From Unio delphinus (taxonomy: Eukaryota > Mollusca > Bivalvia > Unionida > Unionidae), in NCBI GenBank assembly GCA_029339505.1, contig JAQISU010000025.1, positions 4,227,001 through 4,291,000 on the forward strand: DNA of 64,000 bases. The letters are read 5' to 3'. The notes beneath the pieces are model-generated. The model did not search any database. It was given only the letters and a program-made list of their open reading frames with translations, and was not told where the DNA came from. Positions 11,520 to 23,434 of this stretch are shown one piece after another; the stretch's first letter is position 1, and each line of letters starts with the position of its first letter. The position numbers and the translations under genes are program-made.

Positions 11520-13507
11520 ATCGCATGCCAAGAAGTAGTGGGTCCAAAGAAACACCAGCAGAAAGAGTGGATCACAGCAGAGACCTTGACCAAGATCGAA
11601 AACAGGAAGAGGAAGAAGGCAGTAGTCTACAACAGTAGAACCAGAGCAGCGAAGGCCAAGGCTCAAGAAGCTTATGCAGAAGCCCACAGAGTAGTGAAGA
11701 GAAACATCAAGAAGGACAAGAAAGAATACATAGATGGACTGGCAGCTGAGGCGGAGCAGGCAGCATACAGCGGTAACATGAAACAGCTGTACGACATCAC
11801 CAGACGACTCTCCGGGAATTTCAGCAAACCAGAAAGACCTGTCAAGGACAAGCAGGGGAATACCATCAACAGTTTAGACCAGCAGATGAACAGATGGGCA
11901 GAGCATTTTGAGGATCTCCTGAACAGGCCAGCATCTGCGAACCCCCCAGACATCGAACCAGCTAACATGGATCTCCCGATCAATTGCGAGAAACCGACCA
12001 GATACGAGATCAGGAAGGCCATCACCCTGATAAAGAGCGGGAAGGCGGCTGGACCCGACGACATCCCAGCAGAGGCGCTAAAGGCAGACCTGGATGCGTC
12101 AGTGGAGATGCTGTACCCACTTTTTGAGAGGATTTGGGAGGAAGAAGACGTACCGGCAGACTGGAAGGAAGGTTACCTGATCAAGCTTCCCAAGAAAGGC
12201 GACCTCAGCAACTGTAACAACTACAGGGGCATCACACTCCTATCTGTGCCAGGGAAGGTCTTCAACCGAGTTCTCTTGGAAAGGATGAAGGCAACCGTGG
12301 ACGCACAGCTACGAGATGAGCAAGCAGGCTTCCGGCAGAACAGATCCTGCACAAACCAGATTGCGACGCTCCGCATCATAGTCGAACAGTCCCTAGAGTG
12401 GAACTCCCCGTTGTACATCAACTTCATCGACTATGAGAAGGCGTTCGACAGCGTGGATCGAGAAACCCTATGGAAACTCCTTCGGCACAACGGCATCCCA
12501 GCCAAGATGGTTAACCTAATCAGGAACTCCTACGGCGGCATGTCCTGCAGAGTTATCCATGGAGGGCAGCTCACAGACAGCTTCCAGGTGCGAAGTGGAG
12601 TCCGACTAGGATGTTTGTTATCACTGTTTCTTTTCCTCCTCGCCATCGACTGGATTATGAAGACGTCCACCAGCGAGCGCAGGAACGGAATTCAGTGGAC
12701 TTTGTGGAGCCAGCTAGACGACTTGGATTTTGCCGACGACCTTGCACTCTTTTACACAGCAAACAGCAGATGCAAGAAAAGACAAACGTTGTGGCAGCCA
12801 CGTCTTCACAAGTTGGCCTCAACATCCACGAGGACAAGACCAAGATCCTGAAGATCAACTCCACAAGTACCGAACCAGTCACCCTGAATGGAAGTCCCCT
12901 GGAAGAAGTGCAGTCCTTCACCTACCTGGGTAGTATCAATGACCAGCAGGGCGGTACAGACGCAGACGTCAAGGCAAGGATCGGCAAAGCAGGAGCCGCC
13001 TTCATCCAGCTCAAGAATATCTGGACCTCCAAAGAGCTGTCCTTGACCAACAAGATCCGACTGTTCAACTCCAATGTGAAGTCAGTCTTACTGTATGGAG
13101 CAGAGACCTAGAGGACGACCAAGACCACCATCAGGAAAGTCCAGACCTTCATCAACAGCTGCCTCAGAAGGATTCTCCGGATTCGCTGGTCTGACACCAT
13201 CAACAATGCCAATCTTTGGGAAAGGACCTTCCAACTTCCTTCTGAAGAAGAATTCAGGAAGAAGAGATGGGGCTGGATAGGGCACACCCTACGGAAACCG
13301 CCAACCAGTATCACCAGGCAGGCGCTGAGGTGGAACCCACAAGGCAAGCGGAAGAGAGGACGTCCAAGAAACACCTGGCGACGCAACCTCCAGGCTGACA
13401 CCACTAAGATGGGCTACACCTGGAACCAGCTAGAAAAAATGGCCCAGGACAGAGGACTCTGGAGATCTGTAGTTGGCGGCCCATACCCTGATAGGAGTGA
13501 CGGGCAG
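11520..13507 (+). mobile_element. 5'-truncated non-LTR retrotransposon (RTE-like), reverse transcriptase ORF with frameshift and stop
   Basis: The main frame (about 11523-12851) has the linker before the RT domain, then KSGKAAGPDDIPAE, NNYRGITLLSVPGK, QAGFRQNRSC, INFIDYEKAFDSVDR and the catalytic LDFADDLAL near 12725. The coding frame then shifts: 12755-13111 continues in another frame with the thumb region (FTYLGSI) and meets a TAG at 13109-13111. Beyond it, coding signal continues as KVQTFINSC, WIGHTLRK and GKRKRGRPRNTWRR to a TGA at 13507. The endonuclease domain is absent, so the copy is 5'-truncated near 11520. The higher GC content contrasts sharply with the flanks. The sequence type resembles LINEs common in molluscs and flatworms; placement in the RTE clade is tentative. 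It is not functional. Confidence 0.9.
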
Positions 13508-13849
13508 TGAATGACTGAATGAATTTTGAAATCGGATAGAAGTAAATAAGGAATCGGAAATATTTATATTTAATTTAATTATGGAATTAAATGTTATATA
13601 ATACTGTTTTGGTTTAAGTTTTTTGTACTTCACAAACTAATAGTTAAATACGGTATATATGGCCAGATACAGTGAATATAGTCAAATGAAGAAATGAAGT
13701 CAAATGCAGCAAATATAGACAAATGCATTTAACTGGATTCTTAGTCCATCTGCCAAGAATGTTCTATATTCAGCGGACATGGGATGCTGTAACATTGCTT
13801 GTTAAAAGCATTTAAAGGATTTAGTACAGTGGATTAAATGTTTGTGTAC

Positions 13850-14320
13850 ATTGTTGACTGTTGACATCCCTTAGTCTCGAGAGACGATATAAGTGCGCCC
13901 ATGAGGCCAGTCCCGATTTGTTGTTGTGTAGCGTCTGTAGTCGCTCTGTAGCCTAACACAGGGGGAGTGGCAGTCCATGCTGCACCTGCTGCTCTTGAAA
14001 TTTAAGTCTGGTAACTGTTGTAGCTGATTTTTTTTCCTCGAGATCGCATTTCATCAGTTAGCACACGTGGCTTGTCCTCTTCGGCTTTCAAACCAGTAAT
14101 AAGAGCATGTCATCAGCTGGGCCTGTTTCGAGCAAGCTCTTCGCAGGTGTTAGCATGGATGTCAGCGGTTTTCGTGTCGCGCTTGCAGACACCATTGAAA
14201 TCCGATCGACCTTTTAATAGAGGCAAGTTCCCAATAGAGAAGTTATTTTGGGATCTGATCGTCATTCATCCGACGTACATGGCGCAGCAAATTTGACGGA
14301 AGAGTGTGACCATGTTGGGA
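13850..14320 (-). mobile_element. LINE 3'-end remnant, minus strand
   Basis: On the minus strand a degenerate C-terminal LINE segment is readable: ICCAMYVG near 14290, then FNGVCKRDTKTADIHANTCE between about 14210 and 14145, followed by a Lys/Arg-rich tail. The VCKRDLK-type block is typical of the end of several invertebrate LINE ORF2 proteins. Stops and frame changes are frequent. No RT core is present, so this is a short old fragment. Confidence 0.6.
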
Positions 14321-14889
14321 GTTTAGGCACGTTCAAGCACATCGTTGTATGTTATTCGATCACTCGATTTAATACAGTTATCATGCATCAGCTTGTATAC
14401 GTGATGTGAAAAACGTGCGCTCAATTAGGTAACTTAATCTCATTATCTGTTGCACTGTCAAGATTTAACATCTAACACGCACGCAACATTTCATATATCA
14501 ACTCAAAGGAGGCCCACCCTTAACTACCAAATCAAACCATCCTCGGCTACACGTCACAAATGTATACAAGTGTTAGACAATAAAACGGTTAAAAGGAGAT
14601 CAACACATGATGGGGGAGGGAATTATGTCCTATATTTTATTTAATAGTGTGGAGGTTGGTGTTGTCCTGGGGTATTTTTATCTATACTCAATATAATTTA
14701 TAGGTAAATTTCCTTAAGCAACGATACCAGACCCACCCTCATCCGTTCAGTGGTGTGGCATTTTTTCTCCAACAGCCAGATTGCATGTATATTAAAACAA
14801 CTACCAATCTTGGTTCTACAGTATACTATATATCTAAGAATTTTATCAACTATGAGCTATTTCAGCCCAGTGTGCAAAAGGGGTTATGG

Positions 14890-15060
14890 ACGGAATATTC
14901 CAGCAAACCAAACCACAGGCACCTGATTTCGAGGTAAACAAATGTTTCCACTCACCAATTTATTGGTGAGTGGTACACATTAGCTTGCCCAAAAATCAAG
15001 CACCTTTGGTCAAATTGCATGGTCAACCAACATTTTCCACGCTTTGGAATATTCCTTCTG
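14890..15060. repeat. Palindrome-centred sequence, possible small foldback element
   Basis: CCACTCACCAAT and ATTGGTGAGTGG (14948-14973) form a near-perfect hairpin with a 2-nt loop. GGAATATTCC occurs on both sides, at about 14895 and 15046. The arms between are not clearly complementary, so a MITE is possible but unproved. Confidence 0.4.
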
Positions 15061-15436
15061 GCAACACTGCTAGCTCCATGTTCCGTTTACAACTCCATGC
15101 ATTACAGTTACAGTAATTACAATGCCCTTTCTGTAACGAAACAGCAAACCGTACATTGTATTGAGAATATCGAGATGGCTTGTCCAGAGCATAACTAGGC
15201 CTGTTCCGAAGCATGCGCATCACTTTGGTAGGCATCACTTCCGAGCTTCAACCTAGATGTGGGCAAAATATCTAGCTAATATGATGGTCTATAGTTCTTC
15301 AATATTTGTGATAACGGTTCGATAGGTGAGAACGATGATGATCATGAATGACTTTAAAATCTGTTTTTAGTTATATAAACATGCATGCCATCAACCATAT
15401 GAGTAGTATACATGATGTCGCCTTAAGGTTGAACCG

Positions 15437-15524
15437 TAATTATATTATATTATATTATATTATATTATATTATATTATATTATATTATATTATATTATAT
15501 TATATTATATTATATTATATTATA
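15437..15524. repeat. (TTATA)n pentanucleotide microsatellite
   Basis: About 17 near-perfect copies of a 5-bp TTATA unit. Confidence 0.95.
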
Positions 15525-15607
15525 TGTATAAATAAAATTTAAAGTTTAAACAACTACGCATCCTATCAATAAAGCCGATTTAAAAATAAGTTTTAACCTT
15601 ATCACTA

Positions 15608-15610
<3 letters not shown>

Positions 15611-15700
<90 letters not shown>
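15611..15700. repeat. Compound (TA)n-(TG)n microsatellite
   Basis: A TA tract at 15613-15662 runs directly into a TG tract to about 15700. Confidence 0.95.
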
Positions 15701-15706
<6 letters not shown>

Positions 15707-15867
15707 GGCTAATATACATTTAACCTCACAGAAACAGTGGACAATCGTGCTTGGCTTTTGAGAGACACTATACATTATATTTAGGCGACCTAAACTGCAA
15801 ACTGCAGGTTAACAGCAAAAATTATATTCATAGGGATGAGAGAATAAACATAATATTCATTTCTGAA

Positions 15868-15869
<2 letters not shown>

Positions 15870-15916
<47 letters not shown>
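15870..15916. repeat. (CT)n microsatellite
   Basis: About 23 uninterrupted CT units. Confidence 0.95.
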
Positions 15917-15919
<3 letters not shown>

Positions 15920-15922
<3 letters not shown>

Positions 15923-17560
15923 TTGACAGGATCTGGCCTTGATGTGCAGCTCAAACCATATGAGGTCTTTACTGATATCAAAAGCGGAATCTCTACTGGG
16001 CTTTAATATACAAAACGTGCTCTAAATTGATAACGTTGTCAACGACAATATATAAACAAATTAGGACTGTAAAATCCTGCTTGTAGACGACTACCTAATT
16101 TTTTTGTACAAGGCGGTTACGGTAAATTACACCCAAAAAATTTCCAAAAAATAATGGGTGGGAAGGACGGAAACGTTACAATGTGTAAATACATCTAATT
16201 GCATATACTTTGGCACATTCCATTTGTTTTTTGCTTTTAGCAGGCCAGTTTTATTCCAAATGTTAATAATCTAAGAAATCAGCTGACTGTAGTGCGGTAA
16301 TATAATTCGAATGATATTCCAAAAAAAGACTGCCAAACATGGCGTAAAGGGGTATAACCTCTTGTTCCTGGGATCAGTGGAGCAGTCGAATTGTAGGAAA
16401 TTAACGATTCACAGCGCCAAATGTTGTCATTATGAACCATTATGTTATGCTAACTTACAACGTGTTTGATGCTATATTCTAATCATGTTTTTAGGTTTTG
16501 TCTGTGCAACGTGTGATATATCAAGTTTATAAATAAAATATTAAAACTTGTAGTAACTGACTTTGTATTTGTTATACGTCAAACTAACGAATAATTTCAG
16601 TAGTTAGCAAATTGCAAAATACAATGACGAAGAAGGAAAGCAGATCTTGACAGTAATGCAGAAGGAAAGAAACTCTCGCAAACCGCCACGTCCAATTTGC
16701 ATGAATTAAGAATACAATATACATGAATAAAGTACTGAATGAGTACATACAAGAAGCCATTTACAATAATGCATCAAGGAAGATAAGAAAACACATGCAT
16801 TTAAATATGAGGATAATCCTCTTTCGTACAAATGTACCCAGGTTTAAAGAATTAATGTATTCTGAGAAACTTGGAATTTGAAGAAATCTAAGTCGGTTGA
16901 TATTATTTTATCTAAATTTCGTTAATTTCAAACCAACTTTACTCGAGGTGTTAATTATTTTTCTATGTTTCTGTTCTTTTTTTTCTGTGTTTTGTTTTGG
17001 TTTTTCTTTATAATTATTTCATTGTTTTTAAGGAAAAGAAAAGTACTGTAGTCTTTGCTGGTTATTAATTTTCCGTATATAGTACTTTACAAACAGTCTT
17101 CCCAAATGTCTACATAATTAAAACACCACATGGTCTTATTCCAGTGACGTAATGACTAATACTGTAACAATGTTGTCAATCTGAGTTATGAAGCATTTTC
17201 TGTGAAAATATATCCTCCATGGATGATGTACATACAGGCTTGGAAAATGAGATACTAAATTTCAGATGTGTATTGTAAAGTGAGTTAAATAAAGAACGTG
17301 TCTTGTCTTGTCTTGCTACATGTAGAAAAAATGTATTTCATGATAGTGTTTCACATTTATTCAATATCCATCAAAATTATTCCCCACCCCAGCCCCCGAT
17401 GTAATACAATAAATGTGTTCTTTTATAATTCTGATAATAAGTTAACACTAAGACCGTTTGATTATACAAATATTGATTTCAGATCTCTCTAAAGCTCTCA
17501 CAGATACTGGAATTTTGAACAGCTTGGTCCAAAATTACAGTCAGTTTTTCATTTGATCAT
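15920..17560. other. AT-rich intergenic sequence, no feature recognised
   Basis: No coding block or repeat that I can support. Short frames here are low-complexity. Confidence 0.5.
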
Positions 17561-17569
17561 CATGCACGT

Positions 17570-17900
17570 CACATATGTGAAATTAACACCAAACAACACA
17601 TTGAATATGTGGACTAGACACTAAGTCCACGTTCCATGTGTGGAATAAATTCACGCTTATGTTACAAGAATGACGTTAATACTAAACTCAAGTTACATGT
17701 GTGAAATTAACACCAAACAACACATTGAATATGTGGACTAGACACTAAGTCCACGTTCCATGTGTGGAATAAATTCACGCTTATGTTACAAGAATGACGT
17801 TAATACTAAACTCAAGTTACATGTGTGAAATTAACACCAAGGCAAAGGTATGTGTATGGCATGAAACTCGTGCCCATATTCCATATGTGAAATCTATGCC
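17570..17900 (+). repeat. 124-bp tandem repeat, about 2.2 copies
   Basis: GTGAAATTAACACCAAACAA starts at 17577 and again at 17701, exactly 124 bases later. The third, diverging start is at 17825. The two full copies are nearly identical through the ACTAAGTCCACGTTCCATGT block. Inside each unit, GTGTGAAATTAACAC and GTGTGGAATAAATTCACGC look like degenerate sub-repeats. Near-identity indicates recent duplication. Confidence 0.85.
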
Positions 17901-18100
17901 CAACCCATCCCTTCTAGCCTATATGACAAAAGATGCATTGCTGCTGCTTAGTTTTCTGTGTAGAAGTTAATAACATATGTAAGCATCCGCTTGTGCCGCT
18001 GGTTAAGACATGAAATTTCACTTTTTATGGTTATCTAATTATATTTTAAACGCATTTCAACACGAGTCAGTTTATGTATCAATCATAAGTGTATTAGTTT

Positions 18101-18895
18101 TGTTACGTGTTTAGACTTACAAAACGACAGCAAAAAGTAAATACAACAACCTTTGTAAAATTAACAAATAATTTATAACCACAAGACAAACAAGGTAAGA
18201 CGAGTAGAAAAAATAACTTACGGTTTAACACAACAAATCCAGAAAAATCCAAGAATTAAAAAAGAGTCCTATTATTAAAAGGTCCTAAGTGATTCTGAGT
18301 TCGAGTCTCGATGAAATCCAAAATCAAAGGCGATGACTTATGCTGAGTTCAGCGTCGTACTGATGTGTCAACAGTTATTTCTTGATTCACAGAAAATAAT
18401 TTTCCATTATTTTAATTATGTGCAAATTTTAACTTATAGTACTATTATTTCCATGGAAAAAGAGCTGGAAATAGAAATAAGTTGAAGACAACACAATAAT
18501 TAGCCCCAAACACGTCACAACAAAAACACTTAAACATCTCAAGTGTTGATTCAAGAATAACTATTTTTTTCTCCAAAACTCAGGAATAAATCTAAATGCA
18601 ACGCAAAACAGATACCCGGATGTGGGTCAATCCTCTGTAAAAACCAGTGTGTGTAACAACTGTTACGTTTTTGTGTCACGTAGTCTAAGTATAGCCTCGA
18701 TTCCACCTGCTGAATCTTACTCTGAGAAAAAAACAGTAAAATAAATTGTTGTGTACTACAACTCCTACTGGTTCTGAATCAAAGTCCAGAACTAGGTTAG
18801 CATTCATACAGTGTTTCTATACAGTTGTTTACGCCCACAAAATAAACATCAGTAAGAACTGAACTCTATTCCAATAAAATACAATTACATAACAA
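18101..18895 (-). mobile_element. Divergent solo LTR related to the Ty3/gypsy element at 38256-44077
   Basis: The segment starts TGTTACGTGTTTAGACTTAC, parallel to the LTR start TGTTACGTGCTTAGGCTCGA at 38256, in the same orientation. It shows the same order of landmarks (the ACGGTTT block, and GTTCGAGTCTCGATG against GTTCGAATCTTGACGATG). It ends near ACATAACA at 18895, close to the expected GTAACA end, and the length of about 795 bp matches. Identity is low, so it is an older copy or a sister family. I see no clean target-site duplication and no internal region. Confidence 0.55.
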
Positions 18896-19899
18896 TATCA
18901 AGTAATGAACTATTTTCTTTCGGTTTCGGTTTTGGTTCAGCATTTACATTATCAAGGCATGTCCATCCCAGATGTTGTATCGCTTTCAGCATTATCAGAA
19001 AGAAATAATAATTCTTTTGCAACTTGGGGTCTATTTTAAATACGACGTATCTCCTTTGGGATTATAAATCAGAAAGAAAATATGTATATCGTATAAGGTA
19101 CGCCAGCAATAGGTCGCTTGTAGAAAGGTATACGGTAGTAGAATTGCAACGGTGTACTGTATCATATATAGGATGTTGTGATTCAGTTCCACCTGCTGGC
19201 TAGGCTTAATTAATTAATTAACGCAACGAGACAGAGCCTATACCCTGAAAACCATATTTCACACATTATTCCCCCAGGATCGATATATCCTGTAAATGTT
19301 CATAGCTAGGGTATTTAAATTGGGCATAAAGACAGGCGATATGTTAGGCTATTGTTGAAAGTATCATCTTCTCGAGGCCATATCGTATGTTGTTTCCTCA
19401 CGTACACTTGTTAAAAAGTCTCTAAAGGGTTGCTGTATTATGTATCTATTTCATATTTTCATCGCATACACGTTTTTACTCGAGGTGATATTGCAGTCCT
19501 TTTGATCCAGTGACTAATTAGAAAGTACATGTTGTAACGATGAGCTGGTAAAATGATGGGTGCTGATCGGGAAACTGTACCAGCCAGGCTGCAGGTTTAT
19601 CGGCGGTGTACAGGATCGTTTTTCCCTTCTTGAATTAGGAGACCTGAGTAAAGGAATGAAATTACAAGATCGTAATATGAACAGTATGCGAATGGATATT
19701 TTGATGAAGGATTCAGGTAAAATCACAACATTTTCGGATATACTTCATTTACGCCAGAAGTAGATTGTGTACATACACATCGCAGTGTCATACAATACCA
19801 TATTTATATTTTTTTAATGACAAGATTTCTAATTATACAAGGAATGTATTGCCAAATGGAGTAGTTAATAGTGAAAAGGAAGCAATACAGTCTTTCAAC

Positions 19900-20209
19900 A
19901 TGAGGAAACGTATCATTGTTAAGTTTTTCATTCTCGTTATTGTCATAGGAATTTCAGTTATTCTGATGTCAAATAAAGTAATTCCGACTTCATATGCAGT
20001 GTGTATGACATATGCAAATATCTTGAATGGTCTTTGCAAATGTAATTTGACTGGTGAACAGTTTCACAAGCTGAAAAATACATCATTGAAAGATTCCATT
20101 TTGGAGGACCTGGCGTCGAAGTCGTTACAGAAAAAGATAGCGGAATCCAAAACAGATGATAGACCTTATCAGAAGATTGCGTTATGCCCAGAAACACCGC
20201 CAAACCTAG
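19900..20209 (+). CDS. B4GALT-like: Exon 1A: membrane anchor and stem of a beta-1,4-galactosyltransferase-family (GT7) protein
   Basis: The exon starts at ATG 19900 within CTTTCAACATGAGG and ends at a GT donor (CCTAG|GTTAGT) after 103 codons plus one base (phase 1). The protein begins with basic residues (MRKRII), then a hydrophobic anchor at about residues 5-24, as expected for a Golgi type II protein. The stem has Cys 35, 46 and 48, and N-glycosylation sequons at Asn 49 and Asn 60. It ends with CPETPPNLG, the motif that precedes the GT7 catalytic domain. It is clearly homologous to exon 1B at 49472, with identical spacing of the three cysteines and SLQKKIA...ALCPETPPNLG or near it at the end. 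No exon 2 copy is seen between the two first exons, so 1A either splices over 37 kb to exon 2 at 57781 or is an orphan. The ATG at 19765 in the same frame is less likely because leader homology centres on 19900. Confidence 0.8.
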
Positions 20210-20313
20210 GTTAGTTATTAACTTCTTGTGTCTTTCATGCAAAACACTAAACCAATCTACCCAGCTAGCTTATAATTAGGTAAATTAAAGACGTAAACAT
20301 TTCTGCAAAACAT

Positions 20314-20315
<2 letters not shown>

Positions 20316-20373
<58 letters not shown>
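20316..20373. repeat. (GA)n microsatellite after exon 1A
   Basis: About 29 GA units, roughly 107 bases after the exon 1A donor. Exon 1B has a GA tract at a similar distance. Confidence 0.95.
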
Positions 20374-20380
<7 letters not shown>

Positions 20381-20469
20381 GAAAAGGGGGACGTGGGAAT
20401 GGAGGGTTGGAGAGAGATCGTGTGCAGCACTTTATGGGGAATCAAACGGGGGATATGAGGACTGAAACA

Positions 20470-20585
20470 ACCACTATTTTTTACGGTATAGGCTTCGTAA
20501 TCGTCACTATGTCACGTCATTCCATGCGTTACTTTGGAATTAACGTCATCACATTGTTGGAGGCATATAACGTTTGAAACCATAA
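20470..20585 (+). repeat. Intronic segment duplicated downstream of exon 1B (partner 49985-50070)
   Basis: Shared blocks in the same order include CGTC.CTATG, ACGTCA.TCC.TGCGTTA and ACATTGTTG. They show that the exon 1A/1B duplication extended into the following intron. Confidence 0.65.
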
Positions 20586-20793
20586 CGTGGGAAATGTCCA
20601 GCACATGAGCTTATTGTGAGGAAAGGCACTTACAACATGTTTTACGACAGAGCGTAAACTCAGGTGATGATCCCAGAACGTCTAACATATTTGGTCCCAG
20701 TATACGATATCGAAAATAGATATAAATCCTCATTAAACTGAAATGTAAGTACCCAATTTACGTATCGGACTGCCTTGCTATAACTCTACCTGA

Positions 20794-20872
20794 TGTATCT
20801 ATTATTTACTGATGTAACGAAAAACATAAATATAGGCTTAAAAGGGCAGATTGTTGTATGATAGAGATATTG
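20794..20872 (+). repeat. Dispersed repeat copy (partner at 8903-8979)
   Basis: Same family as the copy at 8903; ends at ATAGAGATATT in both places. Confidence 0.7.
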
Positions 20873-20879
20873 ATAGTAC

Positions 20880-21177
20880 TTGTATTCTAGCATAGTATCA
20901 CAATGCATGTAGCATGGTCCGAATATACAATTGTATAATGTCACCATGCATATATGACAGTGATCCCTTTCAAGATTGCTTTTAAAACTCACCTTTTTCT
21001 ACTTCAAGAACAAACTTACAGACCTAATAATGTTTCTTACCTTAAATATTTTCAGCATTTTTAATGTTTTCTAGTGTCATGGTTTTAGTTTTTGTTTATG
21101 TGTTCTCTTGTAGTCATATCATTATATATGCTGTAAAGATCTTAGATCTCCTACAGATTAGGCGCAATACAGAGTAT

Positions 21178-21237
<60 letters not shown>

Positions 21238-21329
21238 TAGTATTATTATTATATTATTTTATTATTATTATAGTATTATTATTATATTATTTTATTATTA
21301 TTATTATAGTATTATTGTTTTATTATTTG

Positions 21330-21395
<66 letters not shown>

Positions 21396-21950
21396 TTGTG
21401 ATGCAGACAAACCAGTGGATTGTGTTTTAAAATACGTGCGTCATGGTCCAAATATAACCGTTTATTTTGTATAATACTTGCATATTTGTCAAAACAGACC
21501 AGTTTATGGTGTACAATGCATTTATGATGGTACAAACATACTAGTTTATCGTTTCATAATTCGTGCATCACGATCCATATAGACCAGTTTATCGTGTTAC
21601 ATTCATTCATCATTTTCCAAGTAGACGGCATTGTATCACGACAGATGACATGCATCATCGTAAAAGTAAACCAGATTATGCCAAACGATACATGAATCAT
21701 GGACAAAAACCACTTCATCAACAATATATGCTTTATGGTCCAAAGAGACCTGTTCATTGTGTCACAATACAAGCATCATGGTCCATAGAGACCAATGTAT
21801 CGTGTCTCAATACATGCATCATGTTCCATAGAAACCAATGTATCGTGTCTCAATACACGCATCATATTCCATATTCACCAATATGTCGTGTCTCAACCCA
21901 TGCAACATGGTCCATTTAGATGAATGTATCGTGTCAATAAATGCATCTTG
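20880..21950 (+). repeat. Degenerate minisatellite of about 45 bp, interrupted by a LINE 3' end
   Basis: The unit resembles CACAATACATGCATCATGGT plus CCATAGAGACCAGTTTATCGT. Units are seen at about 20885-20965 and again at 21420-21950. The material between (20966-21396) is a LINE tail with an ATT tract. The same repeat family forms the array at 45217-45670. Units are diverged, but the CATCATGGTCCAT core recurs roughly every 40-50 bases. Confidence 0.75.
20962..21396 (+). mobile_element. 5'-truncated LINE 3' end with (ATT)n tail
   Basis: The end of this piece (TTTTTCTACTTCAAGAACAA, then the untranslated tail, then AGGCGCAATACAGAGTATTC and an imperfect ATT tract from about 21180) aligns with the 3' ends at 28470-28597 and 29725-29957. 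It is therefore a third copy of that LINE family, inserted into the surrounding minisatellite. The TTATTATTATAG-type interruptions mark ageing of the tail. Confidence 0.75.
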
Positions 21951-21959
21951 ATTCCCTTG

Positions 21960-23260
21960 TTGGAAATCATTATTGTCTTCTGCTGTGTTTGAAGTAGTTG
22001 TTCTAAAATCAAACAACAACAACAACACATATATAACACAAACATTGTAAGGTATGATCGATCCATGTTTGAGAACACACCATACAAAAACATTTCGAGA
22101 GAGACAAAAACACACACGAATCCATATCGAGCATTTTGGCATTATACTAGTTCGTTCCACACAGCTTAGTCATTTTTATCCTAAATGCAGGCCTAGCTCA
22201 ATACATATTCACGTCAACGTCAATAAAGCAGGAAAACTAGTTTTAAATACGAAACAAATTAATTAATGTTAGCTACATTTAACGATGCTGACCTGAAAAT
22301 TGAATGTAATACAGATGGGATAAAGTTCTCAATGCTGTGTGAAATGAACTATGATGGCAGAAAATGCTGATCCATGCACACTAATGACCTATATACTTCA
22401 GAGCCTCCCAGTTCTCTTAGCAAATACGGAAAACGTAGTAACATCTATAAATGTGTTATGTCAAATATGCTTTATTCTAAATTTCTTAAGCATCTCCACT
22501 ATGTCCCATTTGAATAAAAAAAATATAACTGTAATATTTAATGACAAATAATGCACTTACCATTCAGAAGGAATGATTTATCCGGCAACATTAATCTAGA
22601 AGCATATTCCACTGTTGTACTTGCCTTTTTTCCAAGACAGGAAAATAAAGATGCAATGAATCCGTGAACTTGAAAGTTTAGCACATGGTAATCCGTTAGG
22701 GTCCGTATTCGGAGGGGCTTATATACACGGGGGTAATTTTACAATCAATAGTTAGGGCAACAGAAGTATGTCACAAACAGTTTCACCTCTTTCAAAGATA
22801 AGGAAAGTTATATACGATATACGATAGTGACGAAGATCACTAAATACCCGTGAATAACCCAAGCATGGACACAAATGGTACATGTAACTTTTCATTATAA
22901 TACAATAATAGCCTATACACCACAGCGAAGATGCGGCCCAGTATCGTTTAATTGTTTACAATATAATGTTCTCAGTTGGAACTGATGAAAATGAAACATT
23001 TGTTTAATAATAAAAATTAACTATGTATTGTTGATTTCATATAACATCCATATATTAAATATAATGATACCTCAGCAGTATAAAATGTTTGATATTGTTA
23101 TTTCGTTGGCTCACGCACAGAAACTGTATACGTTGAATAAAATGGTTCACACCAGTCCTCATTAACATATTTGTATTGATGCACCGCATGTAAACATTTT
23201 CGTATGAACTATATTGTGCAAGTGAGAAATTCTTTTTTTTTACTCAAAAGAAATTAATGT
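21960..23260. other. Intergenic or intronic sequence with a weak dispersed repeat
   Basis: No gene seen. The piece at about 22283-22350 (GATGCTGACCTGAAAATTGA onwards) resembles 29065-29140, suggesting a dispersed repeat. The rest is AT-rich. If exon 1A is joined to exon 2, this region is intron. Confidence 0.45.
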
Positions 23261-23266
23261 GTGAGA

Positions 23267-23430
23267 TAAAGAATCTATGATATGGTTTGGACCTAGACAA
23301 GGAAATCTCAGTCACGTGGGTTAAATTGTATGTATCCTCACTCTGATAACCCTCGTGGGGAGACAAATAATGTTAACCTCCTTGACTGAGATTTCCTTGT
23401 CTCGGTCTAAACCCCAACATAGATTCTTTA
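23267..23430. mobile_element. MITE-like element with about 57-bp terminal inverted repeats
   Basis: The left arm from TAAAGAATCTATG at 23267 through GACAAGGAAATCTCAGTCA is complementary to the right arm TGACTGAGATTTCCTTGTC ... CATAGATTCTTTA ending at 23430. The spacer is about 50 bp and there is no coding capacity. A TA dinucleotide target would fit, but I cannot prove the superfamily. A related half-arm is at 24757-24801. Confidence 0.8.
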
Positions 23431-23434
23431 CATA

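Noticed and set aside
13095..13404. Frames in three phases with Pro/Gly/Ser-rich peptides
   Set aside because: Off-frame readings of the LINE C-terminal region.
17570..17900. CRISPR-like array
   Set aside because: The units are contiguous 124-bp tandem copies without spacers, in a eukaryotic context.
19765..19899. Upstream in-frame ATG at 19765 as the start of exon 1A
   Set aside because: Would add 45 residues before the anchor that have no counterpart in exon 1B. The shared leader sequence ends at the ATG at 19900.
22960..23000. Hammerhead ribozyme core (CTGATGA followed by GAAAC)
   Set aside because: The spacing leaves no room for stem II and I could not find flanking stems I and III.
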